Assembly (NCBI GenBank): GCA_030059665.1
Contig: JANVYR010000001.1
Location: 627,548 to 687,105 of the forward strand
Length of the DNA stretch: 59,558 nt
Direction: 5' to 3'
From: Candidatus Calditenuis fumarioli
GTDB taxonomy: Archaea > Thermoproteota > Nitrososphaeria_A > Caldarchaeales > Calditenuaceae
Numbering within the stretch: the stretch's first letter is position 1; each line of letters opens with the position of its first letter. Shown here piece after piece: positions 31,277 through 40,085 of the stretch. The position numbers and the translations under genes were made by a program. Below the pieces are notes generated by a model, which ran no database searches, was not told where the DNA came from, and saw only the letters and a list, made by a program, of their open reading frames with translations.

Positions 31277-32029
31277 GTGAGCTCGGTCGGTTCGCTCGAT
31301 AGGGTCGCGCTGGTAGCGGTGGTCGCAGCGGTGGTGCTGGTGATGGCCGCGACGCTCCTGAACCTCCAGCAGAGGCCCCTCCAGGTCGTGGGCACCGGAT
31401 CCGAGACCAACTACATCTCGGTGACGGGGTTCGCTTCGGTCAAGATAGTCCCCGACGAGGCGAGGGTCGTCATAGGCGTCAGGACGAGGGGTGAGACGGC
31501 GGAGGAGGCGTCCAGGAGGAACGCGGAGGCGATGTCGAGGGTGGTCGATGAGCTCAGAAGGCTCGGCCTGACCGAGAGGGACATGCAGACTAGGTGGCTA
31601 TCCGTCGACGCGGAGCAGGACTGCGTCAGCGGCAGGTGCGTGGTGGTGGGCTACGTCGCTACCAACACAATCGAGGTCACGCTCAGGTCCGACAGGTTCC
31701 AGCTGATATCCCAGGTCATCGACAGGTCCGTTGCGGCCGGCGCCAACTACGTCCAAGGCGTCTACTTCACGGTCTCCGAGGAGAGGAGGAGGCAGATGGA
31801 GGAGGACCTGATGCGGTCGGCGATCGCCGACGCCAAGCGGAAGGCTCAGAGGGCCGCGGAGGAGCTCGGCGTCGGGATCAAGGGCGTTCTGAGCGTGGAC
31901 TTGACCATCGATCAGGTGCCCTACCCGATCCCACTTGCGACGAGGACGACTTCCGGACCTGAGACGCCAATCGTTCCCGGTGAGGTAACGGTCACCGGGC
32001 GCGTGCTGGTCAGGTTCGCGATCGGATGA
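31277..32029 (+). CDS. SIMPL-domain (DUF541) exported protein
   Basis: 250 residues. An N-terminal signal anchor (RVALVAVVAAVVLVMAATLL) is followed by the SIMPL pattern: ISVTGFASVKIVPDEARVVIGV near 47-68, SRRNAEAMSRVVDELRRLGL near 79-98, VVGYVATNTIEVTLR near 122-136 and ADAKRKAQRAAEELGV near 184-199. These are periplasmic or surface proteins linked to oxidative-stress tolerance in bacteria. Paired with a divergent membrane regulator across 88 bases. Confidence 0.88.
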   Translation: MSSVGSLDRVALVAVVAAVVLVMAATLLNLQQRPLQVVGTGSETNYISVTGFASVKIVPDEARVVIGVRTRGETAEEASRRNAEAMSRVVDELRRLGLTERDMQTRWLSVDAEQDCVSGRCVVVGYVATNTIEVTLRSDRFQLISQVIDRSVAAGANYVQGVYFTVSEERRRQMEEDLMRSAIADAKRKAQRAAEELGVGIKGVLSVDLTIDQVPYPIPLATRTTSGPETPIVPGEVTVTGRVLVRFAIG

Positions 32030-32032
32030 CCT

Positions 32033-34792
32033 TCACCGGTTCCCCGCGAGGAGCCTACGGAGCACGTACTGCATTATTCCTCCGTGCCTGTAGTACTCGA
32101 CCTCGATCGGCGTATCGAGCCGTGCGGTCACCTTGAACTCCACCACGGACCCGTCCGACTTGGTGGCCCTCACGGTCAGCTCCTTCCTCGGCCTCAGACC
32201 CTCCGAGATTCCGAGGACGTCGAAGGTCTCGGTCCCGTCCAGCCCGAGCGACTTCCAGCTATCTCCAGGCTTGAACTGGAGCGGAAGGACTCCCATCCCG
32301 ACGAGGTTGCTCCGGTGGATCCTCTCGAAGCTCTCGGCTATGACCGCCTTCACCCCGAGGAGGTAGACGCCCTTCGCGGCCCAGTCCCTCGAGCTCCCGG
32401 CTCCGTACTGCTTCCCCGCCAGGACGATCAGGGGAACCCCCTCGGCCTTGTACCGCATCGCGGCGTCGTAAACCGGCATCACCTCTCCCGTCGGTAGGTA
32501 CTTCGTCCACCAGCCCTCCTTCCCCGGAACGAGCAGGTTCTTCAGCCGGACGTTCGCGAAGGTCCCCCTCATCATCACCTCGTGGTTACCGCGCCTCGCG
32601 CCGTAGGTGTTGAAGTCCGCGGGGTCGACGCCCTGCTCCATCAGGTACTTGCCGGCTGGGCTGCCGGGCAATATGGCCCCTGCGGGCGAGATGTGGTCGG
32701 TGGTTATCCGGTCGCCGAGGAGCACCAGAACCCTGGCGCCGATGATGTCCTCCGGCTCCCTGAACTCGAGCGAGAAGCCCTCGAAGAACGGCGGCTCCTT
32801 GATGTAGGTCGACCTGGGGTCCCAGACGAAGACGTCACCTGAAGGGGCCTCGAGCGATCTCCACCGCTCGTCTCCCTCGAAGACCTTCGCGTACTTCTCC
32901 TTGAACAGCTCCGGCGTCAGCGATCCCTCGATGACCTCCCTGATCTCCGACAGCTTCGGCCATATGTCCCTCAGGTAGACCGGTCTCCCGTCCCTGCCGA
33001 GGCCGAGCGGTTCCTCGAGCAGGTTGATGTCCGCCCTCCCGGCGATGGCGTAGGCGACCACCAGCATCGGCGAGGCGAGGAAGTTCCCCCTCACCTGCGG
33101 GTGGATCCTGCCCTCGAAGTTCCTGTTCCCGCTAAGCACCGAGAAGGTGATCAGGTCGTACCGCTCGATCGCCTCGGCCACCTCCTTCGGGAGCGGGCCG
33201 CTGTTGCCGATGCAGGTGGTGCACCCGAAACCCACGAGCGAGAAGCCGAGCTCCTCCAAGTACCTGTACAGCCCTGAGCGGAGGAGGTACTCGTAGACGA
33301 TCTGCGATCCGGGAGCGAGGCTCGTCTTGACGTACCTCGGCACCCTGAGTCCCCTCTCGACCGCCTTCTTGGCGAGCAGCCCTGCTCCGACCATGACCGT
33401 AGGGTTCGAGGTGTTCGTGCAGCTGGTGATCGCAGCTATCACGATCGAGCCGTCCCTGAGCCTGTACGACTCTCCGTTCACTGTCACCGATGCCTCCCTC
33501 ACCTCCAAGCTTCTCTGGAGCTGCGCCGCCGCCTGCCCTCCTCCCTCACCCTCCCACACGTTGCCGGTCGCCGCGACCGCTGCTGATGACCTCACCTTTC
33601 TGATGTAATCCTGCACGACCCTCTTCAGGTCCGCGATGCCGAGCCTGTCCTCCGGGTTCGCGGGCCCCGCGAGGCTGGTCTCGACGTCCTCGAGCCTCAG
33701 CACCACCACCTCGCTGTACCTTCCCCTCCACTCGTAATCCTCGAGGAAGAGCCCCTGGGCCCTGGCGTAGGCCTCGACCAGCGCGATCCGCTCTGAGCTC
33801 CTGCCGGTCATCCTCAGGTACTCGATGGTGTGACGGTCGATGGGGAAGTAACCGACGGTGGCGCCGTACTCGGGAGCCATGTTGGCGATCGTCGCCCTGT
33901 CCGGAACCGAGAGGTTGGCAAGGCCGGGTCCGAAGAACTCGACGAACTTGCCCACGACGTTCTTGCGCCGGAGGAGCTCCGTCACGTGAAGCACCAGGTC
34001 GGTGGCCGTGACGCCCTCCCTGAGCTCGCCCTCGAGCCTGACGCCCACCACCTCAGGTACGGTCATGTAGTAGGGCTGTCCGAGCATCACCGCCTCAGCC
34101 TCTATCCCCCCGACCCCCCATCCCAGAACCCCCATGCCGTTCACCATCGGCGTGTGCGAGTCGGTCCCCAGCAGCGTGTCAGGGAAGGCTACGCGCTCTC
34201 CGTCGATGACGCGGTCGTCGATCACGGTCGCCAGGTACTCGAGGTTGACCTGGTGTACGATGCCCGTGCCCGGAGGGACCACGTGGAAATTAGAGAAGGC
34301 CTTCTGGGCCCACTTCAGCAACACGTACCTCTCCCTGTTCCTCTCGTACTCGAGGTCGAGGTTGAGCAGGTATGCGTCGGACCTCCTGAAGAAGTCGACC
34401 TGGATCGAGTGGTCGATGACCAGGTGGACGGGCACCAGAGGGTTGACGAGCCTTGGGTCCTTGCCGAGCCTCTTGGCCACCCCCCTCATCGCGGCCAGGT
34501 CGACCACCAGCGGGACGCCGGTGAAGTCCTGGAGCAGCACCCTCGTCGGGTGAAACGGTATCTCCTCGACGGTCGGCGCCGAGAGGCCCCAGTGTCCCAG
34601 CGCTTTGACCTCCTCCTCCGTCACGACCCCCTTCCCGAGGTTCCTGTAGAGGTTCTCCAGCAGGACCCTGATGGAGAAGGGCAGCTCTCCGATGTCCTTC
34701 GCGAGGCCCACCTCCTCGAGGTCCGCGAGCCTGTAGTACCTGAACGTCCCGAAGGGGAGCTCCAGATGGGCCGTCAATCCGGTACGCTTCAA
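32033..34792 (-). CDS. acnA: aconitate hydratase (AcnA/IRP type)
   Basis: Up to 919 residues. TCA-cycle enzyme isomerising citrate and isocitrate with a [4Fe-4S] cluster. LLGTDSHTPMVNGMGVLGWGVGG near 208-230, AITSCTNTSNP near 455 (first cluster Cys), GFGCTTCIGNSG near 525 (the other two) and AGKQYGAGSSRDWAAKG in the swivel domain define the AcnA type, so it is complete. TTG 34792 is the long start; a TATA-like ATTAATTT near 34806 better fits leaderless TTG at 34777. It ends three bases from the convergent SIMPL gene. Confidence 0.96.
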   Translation of the reverse strand: MKRTGLTAHLELPFGTFRYYRLADLEEVGLAKDIGELPFSIRVLLENLYRNLGKGVVTEEEVKALGHWGLSAPTVEEIPFHPTRVLLQDFTGVPLVVDLAAMRGVAKRLGKDPRLVNPLVPVHLVIDHSIQVDFFRRSDAYLLNLDLEYERNRERYVLLKWAQKAFSNFHVVPPGTGIVHQVNLEYLATVIDDRVIDGERVAFPDTLLGTDSHTPMVNGMGVLGWGVGGIEAEAVMLGQPYYMTVPEVVGVRLEGELREGVTATDLVLHVTELLRRKNVVGKFVEFFGPGLANLSVPDRATIANMAPEYGATVGYFPIDRHTIEYLRMTGRSSERIALVEAYARAQGLFLEDYEWRGRYSEVVVLRLEDVETSLAGPANPEDRLGIADLKRVVQDYIRKVRSSAAVAATGNVWEGEGGGQAAAQLQRSLEVREASVTVNGESYRLRDGSIVIAAITSCTNTSNPTVMVGAGLLAKKAVERGLRVPRYVKTSLAPGSQIVYEYLLRSGLYRYLEELGFSLVGFGCTTCIGNSGPLPKEVAEAIERYDLITFSVLSGNRNFEGRIHPQVRGNFLASPMLVVAYAIAGRADINLLEEPLGLGRDGRPVYLRDIWPKLSEIREVIEGSLTPELFKEKYAKVFEGDERWRSLEAPSGDVFVWDPRSTYIKEPPFFEGFSLEFREPEDIIGARVLVLLGDRITTDHISPAGAILPGSPAGKYLMEQGVDPADFNTYGARRGNHEVMMRGTFANVRLKNLLVPGKEGWWTKYLPTGEVMPVYDAAMRYKAEGVPLIVLAGKQYGAGSSRDWAAKGVYLLGVKAVIAESFERIHRSNLVGMGVLPLQFKPGDSWKSLGLDGTETFDVLGISEGLRPRKELTVRATKSDGSVVEFKVTARLDTPIEVEYYRHGGIMQYVLRRLLAGNR

Positions 34793-34829
34793 CTCGCGAT
34801 GAAATTAATGGATATCATTGGATAACGGG

Positions 34830-35438
34830 TCAGCGCCTCACGCAGAGCGCGACGAAGTTGCCGAGGATCCTCATTCCCGTCCGACCCGACTTCTCGGGGT
34901 GGAACTGGGTCCCGTAGAGGTTTCCGGAGCAGATGACCGCGGGGAACTCGAGACCAGCGTACTCGGAGAGGGCCACGACGACCTCCGGGTCCTCCGGTGA
35001 CGGCGCGTACGAGTGGACGTAGTAGACCCAGTCTCCCGAGTTGACGCCTTCGAGGAGCTCGCAGTCCCTGACGACCCTCAGCCTGCTCCAGCCTATGTGG
35101 GGGAGCTTCGCGCTTACCCTCAGCCTCAGCACCCTTCCCTTCAGGATCCCGAGTCCCCTTCCCGGGCCCTCCTCGCTCTCCTCGAAGAGCAGCTGCATTC
35201 CCAGGCAGATCCCGAGCACGGGAACACCGGACGCGATGAGGTCTGCGATCCTTTCCCTGTGGGCGGAGATGTTCCTCGAACCCTCCTCGAAGTTGCCGAC
35301 ACCAGGGACGACGAGGCCGTCGATCTCCGTCCATCCGGATTCGTCCAGGAGCAACACCTCAGCGCCGAGCCTCGAGAGGGCTCTGGTCACGCTGAAGAGG
35401 TTGCCGACTCCGTAGGTCAGCACGCCGATCCTCGGCAT
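34830..35438 (-). CDS. hisH: imidazole glycerol phosphate synthase glutaminase subunit
   Basis: 202 residues. Class-I glutamine amidotransferase that feeds ammonia to HisF. GVGNLFSVTRAL near 10-21, the nucleophile loop LGICLGMQLLFE with Cys near 76, and GTQFHPEKSG with catalytic His-x-Glu near 179-181 complete the triad. The gene is 23 kb from hisG-hisD, so histidine genes are scattered. It is upstream of, and on the same strand as, aconitase. Confidence 0.95.
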   Translation of the reverse strand: MPRIGVLTYGVGNLFSVTRALSRLGAEVLLLDESGWTEIDGLVVPGVGNFEEGSRNISAHRERIADLIASGVPVLGICLGMQLLFEESEEGPGRGLGILKGRVLRLRVSAKLPHIGWSRLRVVRDCELLEGVNSGDWVYYVHSYAPSPEDPEVVVALSEYAGLEFPAVICSGNLYGTQFHPEKSGRTGMRILGNFVALCVRR

Positions 35439-35544
35439 ACCTTAACCCGTTCCACCGCAGCTCGCCATCGGATAAATCGAGTGCCTTTCTAATGGAGGAG
35501 CTGGGCTCTGGTGATGCGGTCGCCTCGGTACGGGCCCTCACGCG

Positions 35545-36396
35545 TCAAGCGGCCAACGGCGGGAGGACGATTCCGACCAGCACGAAGAGCAGCCAGGGGC
35601 TCGAGAGCTTGAAGGACCTCCATGCGTTGGCCTCGTCAGGCCTCCTCAGCAACCTCACCGTCTCCAACGCGAGCATGGCCGTCGGGACCGACGTCGTCAG
35701 CAGGAAGGGGACCGGGTCCTTGAGGAGGAGAGCCAGCGCGGCCCAGCAGGCCAGGAGCAGCGCGTTCGATGCGGCTATCGCGAGCGCCGTCGCCCTCACG
35801 CCCCTGGTAACAGGCATCATCGGAAGCCCGGCCCTCCTGTAGTCCTCGGAGGCCCTGATCGCGAGGCTCCAGAAGTGTCCCGGGGTCCAGAGGAGGACTA
35901 GCAGAGCCACCGCCACAGAGATGGGGGTGAAGGTTCCGGCCGCCGCAGCGGACCCCGCGAGGGGAGGGAAGGAGCCGGCGACACCGCCGATCACGATGTT
36001 CAGGTCGGTCCTCCGCTTGAGGTAGAGGGTGTAGAGCAGCACGTAGGAGAGCGCTCCCAGGAGCATCGAGAGGGCCGTCAGCGGATTGAAGAGGACCAGC
36101 GCGAGTAGCGTGGAGGCGGAAGTCAGCGCTACTCCCAGGAGCAGCGCCGTACCCCTTCCCACCCTGCCGCTGGGAACTGGCCTCCGGGCGGTCCTCCTCA
36201 TCTTCGCGTCGAGGTCCGCGTCGAGGGCGTTGTTCAGCGCGCTTGCCCCTCCAGCGGCCGCGTAGCCCAGGGCTCCGAGCAGCGGCAAACCCAGCGGTGC
36301 ACCTCCGGAGGCGACGTAGCAGGCGAGAGCGGAGGCGACGTTCAGCAGGGTGATCTTCGGCTTCGTCAGCGTCAGCAGGTCTCTGAGCAGTCCCAT
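35545..36396 (-). CDS. ctaB: heme O synthase (protoheme IX farnesyltransferase)
   Basis: 283 residues with about nine hydrophobic segments. LNNALDADLDAKMRRTARRPVPSG near 53-76 is the first prenyl-diphosphate Asp motif, and LKRRTDLNIVIGGVAGSFPPLAGS near 125-148 with DYRRAGLPMMP near 185 is typical of CtaB and not of other UbiA enzymes. It supplies heme O/A for terminal oxidases, implying aerobic or microaerobic respiration. Another UbiA enzyme lies 640 bases away on the opposite strand. Confidence 0.92.
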   Translation of the reverse strand: MGLLRDLLTLTKPKITLLNVASALACYVASGGAPLGLPLLGALGYAAAGGASALNNALDADLDAKMRRTARRPVPSGRVGRGTALLLGVALTSASTLLALVLFNPLTALSMLLGALSYVLLYTLYLKRRTDLNIVIGGVAGSFPPLAGSAAAAGTFTPISVAVALLVLLWTPGHFWSLAIRASEDYRRAGLPMMPVTRGVRATALAIAASNALLLACWAALALLLKDPVPFLLTTSVPTAMLALETVRLLRRPDEANAWRSFKLSSPWLLFVLVGIVLPPLAA

Positions 36397-36494
36397 CCGC
36401 AGACGAGCAGGTGCTGCAGCAATTTACCTTCATCTCGTTTACGCGGTGGCAGGGCCGGAGCGTTCATCAGCGAGGAGGCCGTGTTGGGTCCGGA

Positions 36495-37037
36495 ATGGTC
36501 AGGGGAAGGCTCCTCCAGGACCTGACGGTCGAGGTTACCGGACCGGAGGCCAACGAGGTCTACGGATGGGGGTTCGGCAGGCTCTCGGGGCCGAGGAGGC
36601 TCGTCCTTGAGCCCCACGAGGCGCTCTACCTGGTCGAGGAGGGGAGGCTGGAGGTCGAGAGGGACGGCGAGAAGCTCGGCGTGCAGGAGCTGCTGGACCT
36701 CTACGCCAGCTCGATCGAGGGCTTCTGGGTCAGGTACGTGATCTACAGGGACGTGAAGAGGAGGAGGCTGAGGGTTGGGAGGGGGCCGGACGACGTGCTC
36801 TTCCTTCGGGTCTTCGAGCGGGGGAGAACGGACACGGCCAGGTTCCTGGTGATGCCGCTCTTCGAGGGCGAGCCGATCACCGTCGGCGAGCTGCTCAGGC
36901 GCTCACGTCAGTCGATGGACCAGGGGAAGCAGCTGCTCCTGGCTATCGTCGAGCGTCGCGGCGAGGTGATCTACTACCTCTGCACCGAGACCTCACCCGT
37001 GAGCCCGAGGCCAGGTCAGAAAGGTGGGGAGGGTTGA
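36495..37037 (+). CDS. tRNA-splicing endonuclease (EndA) homologue, probably non-catalytic subunit
   Basis: 180 residues from ATG 36495. EALYLVEEGRLEV near 42-54, FWVRYVIYRDVKRR near 77-90 and GELLRRSRQSMDQGKQLLLAIVERRGEVIYY near 131-161 are the EndA fold. The catalytic lysine position (near 145) is kept, but the usual Tyr of the RGY motif is Leu (about 92) and the protein has no histidine after residue 41, so the catalytic His is gone. Several TACK archaea use a heterotetramer of catalytic and structural subunits; this looks like the structural one. It overlaps the UbiA gene start. Confidence 0.8.
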   Translation: MVRGRLLQDLTVEVTGPEANEVYGWGFGRLSGPRRLVLEPHEALYLVEEGRLEVERDGEKLGVQELLDLYASSIEGFWVRYVIYRDVKRRRLRVGRGPDDVLFLRVFERGRTDTARFLVMPLFEGEPITVGELLRRSRQSMDQGKQLLLAIVERRGEVIYYLCTETSPVSPRPGQKGGEG

Positions 37038-37894
37038 GGAAGGCAAAAGCGCTGCTGGCGCTGACGAGGCCTCCGAACGGCCTGATGATGTTCCTCGGCG
37101 TGCTCGCGGGTCACTTCGTCTCCTCCGGTCGGGCCCCCGAACCGCCCTCCGCTGCGCTGGCCTTCCTCACGGCCTACTGTCTCAACGGATCCTCGATGGC
37201 GGTGAACGACGTGATCGACCTCGACGTCGACCGGGTCAACGCTCCGGAGAGACCTCTGCCCTCGGGTGCGATCAAAGTCCGTGAGGCCATCGTCCTCGCA
37301 GCCGCCCTCGGAGCCGTCGGCCTCTGGTCCTCGCTCCTTCTGGGGCCGGTGACCTTCGCGATCGCGGTGGCATTCTACGCCGTTGCGCTCACATACAACG
37401 TCCTCCTGAAGCCTCTCGGTCTTCTCGGCAACGCGGCCGTCAGCTCCACCGTGGCAGCGCCATTCCTCTTCGGTTCCGCGATGGCGTCGGGGTCTCCGGA
37501 GGCTGGTGCAACGGCGCTCGCGCTCCTCGCGGGCCTCTCGAACCTCGGCAGGGAGGTGGTGAAGGGGATCGCGGACGTGGAGGGGGACAAGATTAGGGGC
37601 CTGCGGACGGTGGCGCTGAGCAGGGGCGAACGGTCTGCGGCCCTCATCGGAGCGTCCTTCGTGCTCGCAGCGGTGGCGCTCAGCCCCCTGCCCTACCTCC
37701 TCGGAGTGCTGGGCTGGGCGTACGTCCCGGTGGTGCTGGTCGCAGATGCCGGATTCGTCTGGTCCTCCGCTTCCGTGATCAGGGACCCGAGCCCGGAGAA
37801 CGCAAGGAGGGTGAAGAACCAGTACCTGCTATGGATGCTGGTGGCCCTGATCGCCTTCCTCCTCGGCTCCCTCACCGCCCCCAGGCCCGGCTAG
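37034..37894 (+). CDS. UbiA prenyltransferase, probable digeranylgeranylglyceryl phosphate synthase
   Basis: 286 residues, about nine membrane segments. NDVIDLDVDRVNAPERPLPSG near 58-78 and REVVKGIADVEGDKIRGLRTVA near 175-196 are the two Asp-rich sites of archaeal DGGGP synthases, which attach the second geranylgeranyl chain in membrane-lipid synthesis. TTG 37034 overlaps the endA-like stop. The last 66 bases overlap the end of the convergent THUMP/SPOUT gene. Confidence 0.85.
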   Translation: MRKAKALLALTRPPNGLMMFLGVLAGHFVSSGRAPEPPSAALAFLTAYCLNGSSMAVNDVIDLDVDRVNAPERPLPSGAIKVREAIVLAAALGAVGLWSSLLLGPVTFAIAVAFYAVALTYNVLLKPLGLLGNAAVSSTVAAPFLFGSAMASGSPEAGATALALLAGLSNLGREVVKGIADVEGDKIRGLRTVALSRGERSAALIGASFVLAAVALSPLPYLLGVLGWAYVPVVLVADAGFVWSSASVIRDPSPENARRVKNQYLLWMLVALIAFLLGSLTAPRPG

Positions 37895-38947
37895 CGCTTC
37901 CTCCTCTCCAAGGCCCCTGATCGCCGTGTAGAGCGCTATCAGCGCCGCTGGCGCGGCCAGCTCCGTCGGGAGCGTCACGTCAGGGCAGAGGTCGATCACC
38001 GCGTCCGCGAGCCTGAAGACTCCCTTAGGTATCCCCTCCCTCGACCCGAAGAGCAGGTTGATCCTGCGGCCACGCCTCAAGACCTCCGCGACCCTCTCGG
38101 CCTCCCGGTAGAGCTCCCTGCCCTCCGGCTCGAAGACGACGATCGGCTCGTCCCTCCTCGAGAGCACCAGCTGGTAGAGGTCCTGAACGACGACCCTCAC
38201 CGGCTCAACCCTCCTGTGGTAGGTCCTCCGCTGGACCTCGAGCCGGGACTCTATTCCCTCCCTCACGCCATCGATGAAGGCTGAGAGCTCGAAGGCGTCG
38301 CACTCACCGGCCGGAGCGATCACCAGCTCCCCGACCTCGAAGGCCTGCGCGAACCTCCCCACCCTCCTGCCCACCTCCCTCGCGCCCTCGATCGACCCGA
38401 GGTACGGCATCTGGACGACCGAGACTCTCCTGAAGAACCTCCACGACCCGACCTTTCCCGGGACCATCTTCCTGTGCTCCTCGGAGCCCTCGACGACCGC
38501 GATCGCCGTCCGGTCACCGATCACCTCCACCATCACCACCTTCTCAGGGTTGTCCAGGTCGACTCTCGCGCCCGTGACGTTTTGCACGACCGCGCCGACC
38601 CTCGCGTTGATCTCAAGCGATGTGAAGCCGGATTTCGCCCTCCTCACCGTCCTGACCGCGAAGCTCTCACCCGGGCCTATCCTGTCCCTGACGACCTCCG
38701 CGGCCGCCCGCGCTATCTCGTCGGGCTCGGACCTCACCACCGCGAGTGGCCTGATCACCCGCTCTGCCTCGGGGACCTCCGAGGAGATCTTCGAGAGGAG
38801 GGATTCCGGGTCAGTGCAGCGCTCGACGATCACCAGGCCGCGCAGGCCGAGTGGGGATGCAACGACCTCCGCTTCCCTGTCGAGAAGCAGTATCTTCGAC
38901 CTGACGAGGCGCTCGAGCCCGAGAGGGGTCTTCACGATCAGCTCCAT
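37829..38947 (-). CDS. THUMP-SPOUT RNA methyltransferase-like protein
   Basis: 372 residues. N-terminal THUMP-type RNA-binding part (IGPGESFAVRTVRRAKSGFTSLEI near 91-114, with a NARVGAVVQ helix), then KMVPGKVGSWRFFRRVSVVQMPYLG near 160-184, and a C-terminal SPOUT-like knot (RINLLFGSREGIPKGVFRLAD near 297-317, LCPDVTLPTELAAPAALIALY). It resembles COG1818-type archaeal proteins expected to modify tRNA or rRNA. The Gly/Glu-rich last 25 residues are antisense to the UbiA gene. Third gene of the eL30-nusA operon. Confidence 0.75.
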   Translation of the reverse strand: MELIVKTPLGLERLVRSKILLLDREAEVVASPLGLRGLVIVERCTDPESLLSKISSEVPEAERVIRPLAVVRSEPDEIARAAAEVVRDRIGPGESFAVRTVRRAKSGFTSLEINARVGAVVQNVTGARVDLDNPEKVVMVEVIGDRTAIAVVEGSEEHRKMVPGKVGSWRFFRRVSVVQMPYLGSIEGAREVGRRVGRFAQAFEVGELVIAPAGECDAFELSAFIDGVREGIESRLEVQRRTYHRRVEPVRVVVQDLYQLVLSRRDEPIVVFEPEGRELYREAERVAEVLRRGRRINLLFGSREGIPKGVFRLADAVIDLCPDVTLPTELAAPAALIALYTAIRGLGEEEALAGPGGGEGAEEEGDQGHQHP

Positions 38948-38950
38948 TCT

Positions 38951-39391
38951 CTAAGCGAGGACGAGGCGCTCGACCTTGAAGTGCCTCCGCAGCAGCTCCC
39001 GGACCGCCTTCAGGTTCTTCCCGCCCTTCCCTATCGCCTTCCCCTTCTCCTCCTCCGGTACGCGGACGATCGCGGTCACCTTCCCGTCGCGCTCGGTTAT
39101 CTCGACCTCCTTCACGTTCGCCGGCAGCATCGCGTTCACCAGGAACTCCTTCAGGTCGTCCGAGTGCTCGACCACCTTCACCCTCTTCCCACCCAGCAGC
39201 TGGCTGAGGTCCGTGAGCTTCCTTCCGCCCTCCCCTACGGCCTTCCCCGCGTCGCCCTTCCTCACCATGAAGACGATGAGGTCGTCGAGCTCGAGGTAGT
39301 CAAGCACCTCGACGTCGGTGAGCTGCTCGAAGATCGCGATGTACCTCCACTCCTTCTCCGTGATCTTCAGCCCCTCCCTGTTGGAGGGCAT
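38951..39391 (-). CDS. nusA: NusA-like transcription factor (two KH domains)
   Basis: 146 residues, the short archaeal form without the S1 domain. Two KH cores are seen: FMVRKGDAGKAVGEGGRKLTDLS near 41-63 and PEEEKGKAIGKGGKNLKAVREL near 112-133, each with the G-x-G loop that contacts RNA. In archaea nusA follows eL30 downstream of the RNA polymerase genes; here the eL30-nusA pair is kept (4 bases apart) but is detached from polymerase genes and continues into a SPOUT gene. Confidence 0.92.
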   Translation of the reverse strand: MPSNREGLKITEKEWRYIAIFEQLTDVEVLDYLELDDLIVFMVRKGDAGKAVGEGGRKLTDLSQLLGGKRVKVVEHSDDLKEFLVNAMLPANVKEVEITERDGKVTAIVRVPEEEKGKAIGKGGKNLKAVRELLRRHFKVERLVLA

Positions 39392-39395
39392 CGCC

Positions 39396-39689
39396 TCAAC
39401 CTCCCCTGCCGAGCGACGAGGACCCGGGATCTATCACTGCGACCGTCGAGGCGTGGAACGGCTTGCCGAGAAGCCTCCCCAGCTCCATCGAGCTCATCCC
39501 TGTCTCGATCACCTGGATCCCCGTCATTTTCGAGGCGGCCATCAGCTCGGCCCTGAACTTCTCCGGACAGTCCTTAGCGATCAGCACGGCCTTCGACTCG
39601 CGGCGGAGCATCGAGAGGTACGACTGCCTGAATCCGAGCACGAACTTCCCCGTCCTCCGCAACACGGTCAGCTCCGTTTTGACGTCCAT
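39396..39689 (-). CDS. rpl30e: 50S ribosomal protein eL30
   Basis: 97 residues. LTVLRRTGKFVLGFRQSYLSMLRRESKAVLIAKDCPEK and MSSMELGRLLGKPFHASTVAVIDPG match eL30 of the L7Ae/eL30 RNA-binding superfamily. ATG 39689 follows a TATA-like TTTAATAAG stretch about 35 bases upstream. First gene of the eL30-nusA-THUMP/SPOUT operon. Confidence 0.93.
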   Translation of the reverse strand: MDVKTELTVLRRTGKFVLGFRQSYLSMLRRESKAVLIAKDCPEKFRAELMAASKMTGIQVIETGMSSMELGRLLGKPFHASTVAVIDPGSSSLGRGG

Positions 39690-39865
39690 GCTTCGTCGAT
39701 GTATTCTATCATCCGCTCTTTAATAAGATGTTCGCTGCATCGGCCGCCATTGAGGGGATCACCGCGTTGGGGGTAAGTCCACCCTGTGGACCTGGCCTGC
39801 TATTATTCCGTTCGCCGGCGGGCCAGCAAAAGCTCATAACTGGGACGGGAATCAAAAAGTCGGGC

Positions 39866-40027
39866 TTGAAGCTCATCAGCGTCAAGCTCCCGGAGGCCCT
39901 GATAGAGGGCATGGACGAGCTCGTCCGGCGAGGGCTCTACCCGAGCAGGTCGGCGATCCTCAGGGCCGCGGTGAGGGACCTCCTCAGGAGGGAGCTGTGG
40001 GGGGAGGAGGGGAAGGAAGAGGAGTGA
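39866..40027 (+). CDS. ribbon-helix-helix (CopG-like) regulator
   Basis: 53 residues from TTG 39866, about 30 bases after a weak TATA-like CTCATAAC. LKLISVKLPEALIEGMDELVRRG then YPSRSAILRAAVRDLLRREL is a typical RHH protein, ending in an acidic tail (EEGKEEE). A frame extends upstream to 39728 but its residues are unlike the family. Similar in shape to the virus-island RHH at 23258. It lies just before sufC and may regulate it. Confidence 0.8.
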   Translation: MKLISVKLPEALIEGMDELVRRGLYPSRSAILRAAVRDLLRRELWGEEGKEEE

Positions 40028-40085
40028 GGGCGCAACCCGGTTGAGGTGTCAGGGTTAAAGGGGACGGATCACGGCAAAGTGGGGA

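Noticed and set aside
33830-34825. 331-codon plus-strand frame opposite aconitase
   Set aside because: Antisense shadow; composition dominated by Val/Asp/Arg/His without any domain.
35492-35842. Plus-strand frame opposite ctaB
   Set aside because: CtaB membrane segments and Asp motifs are unambiguous on the minus strand.
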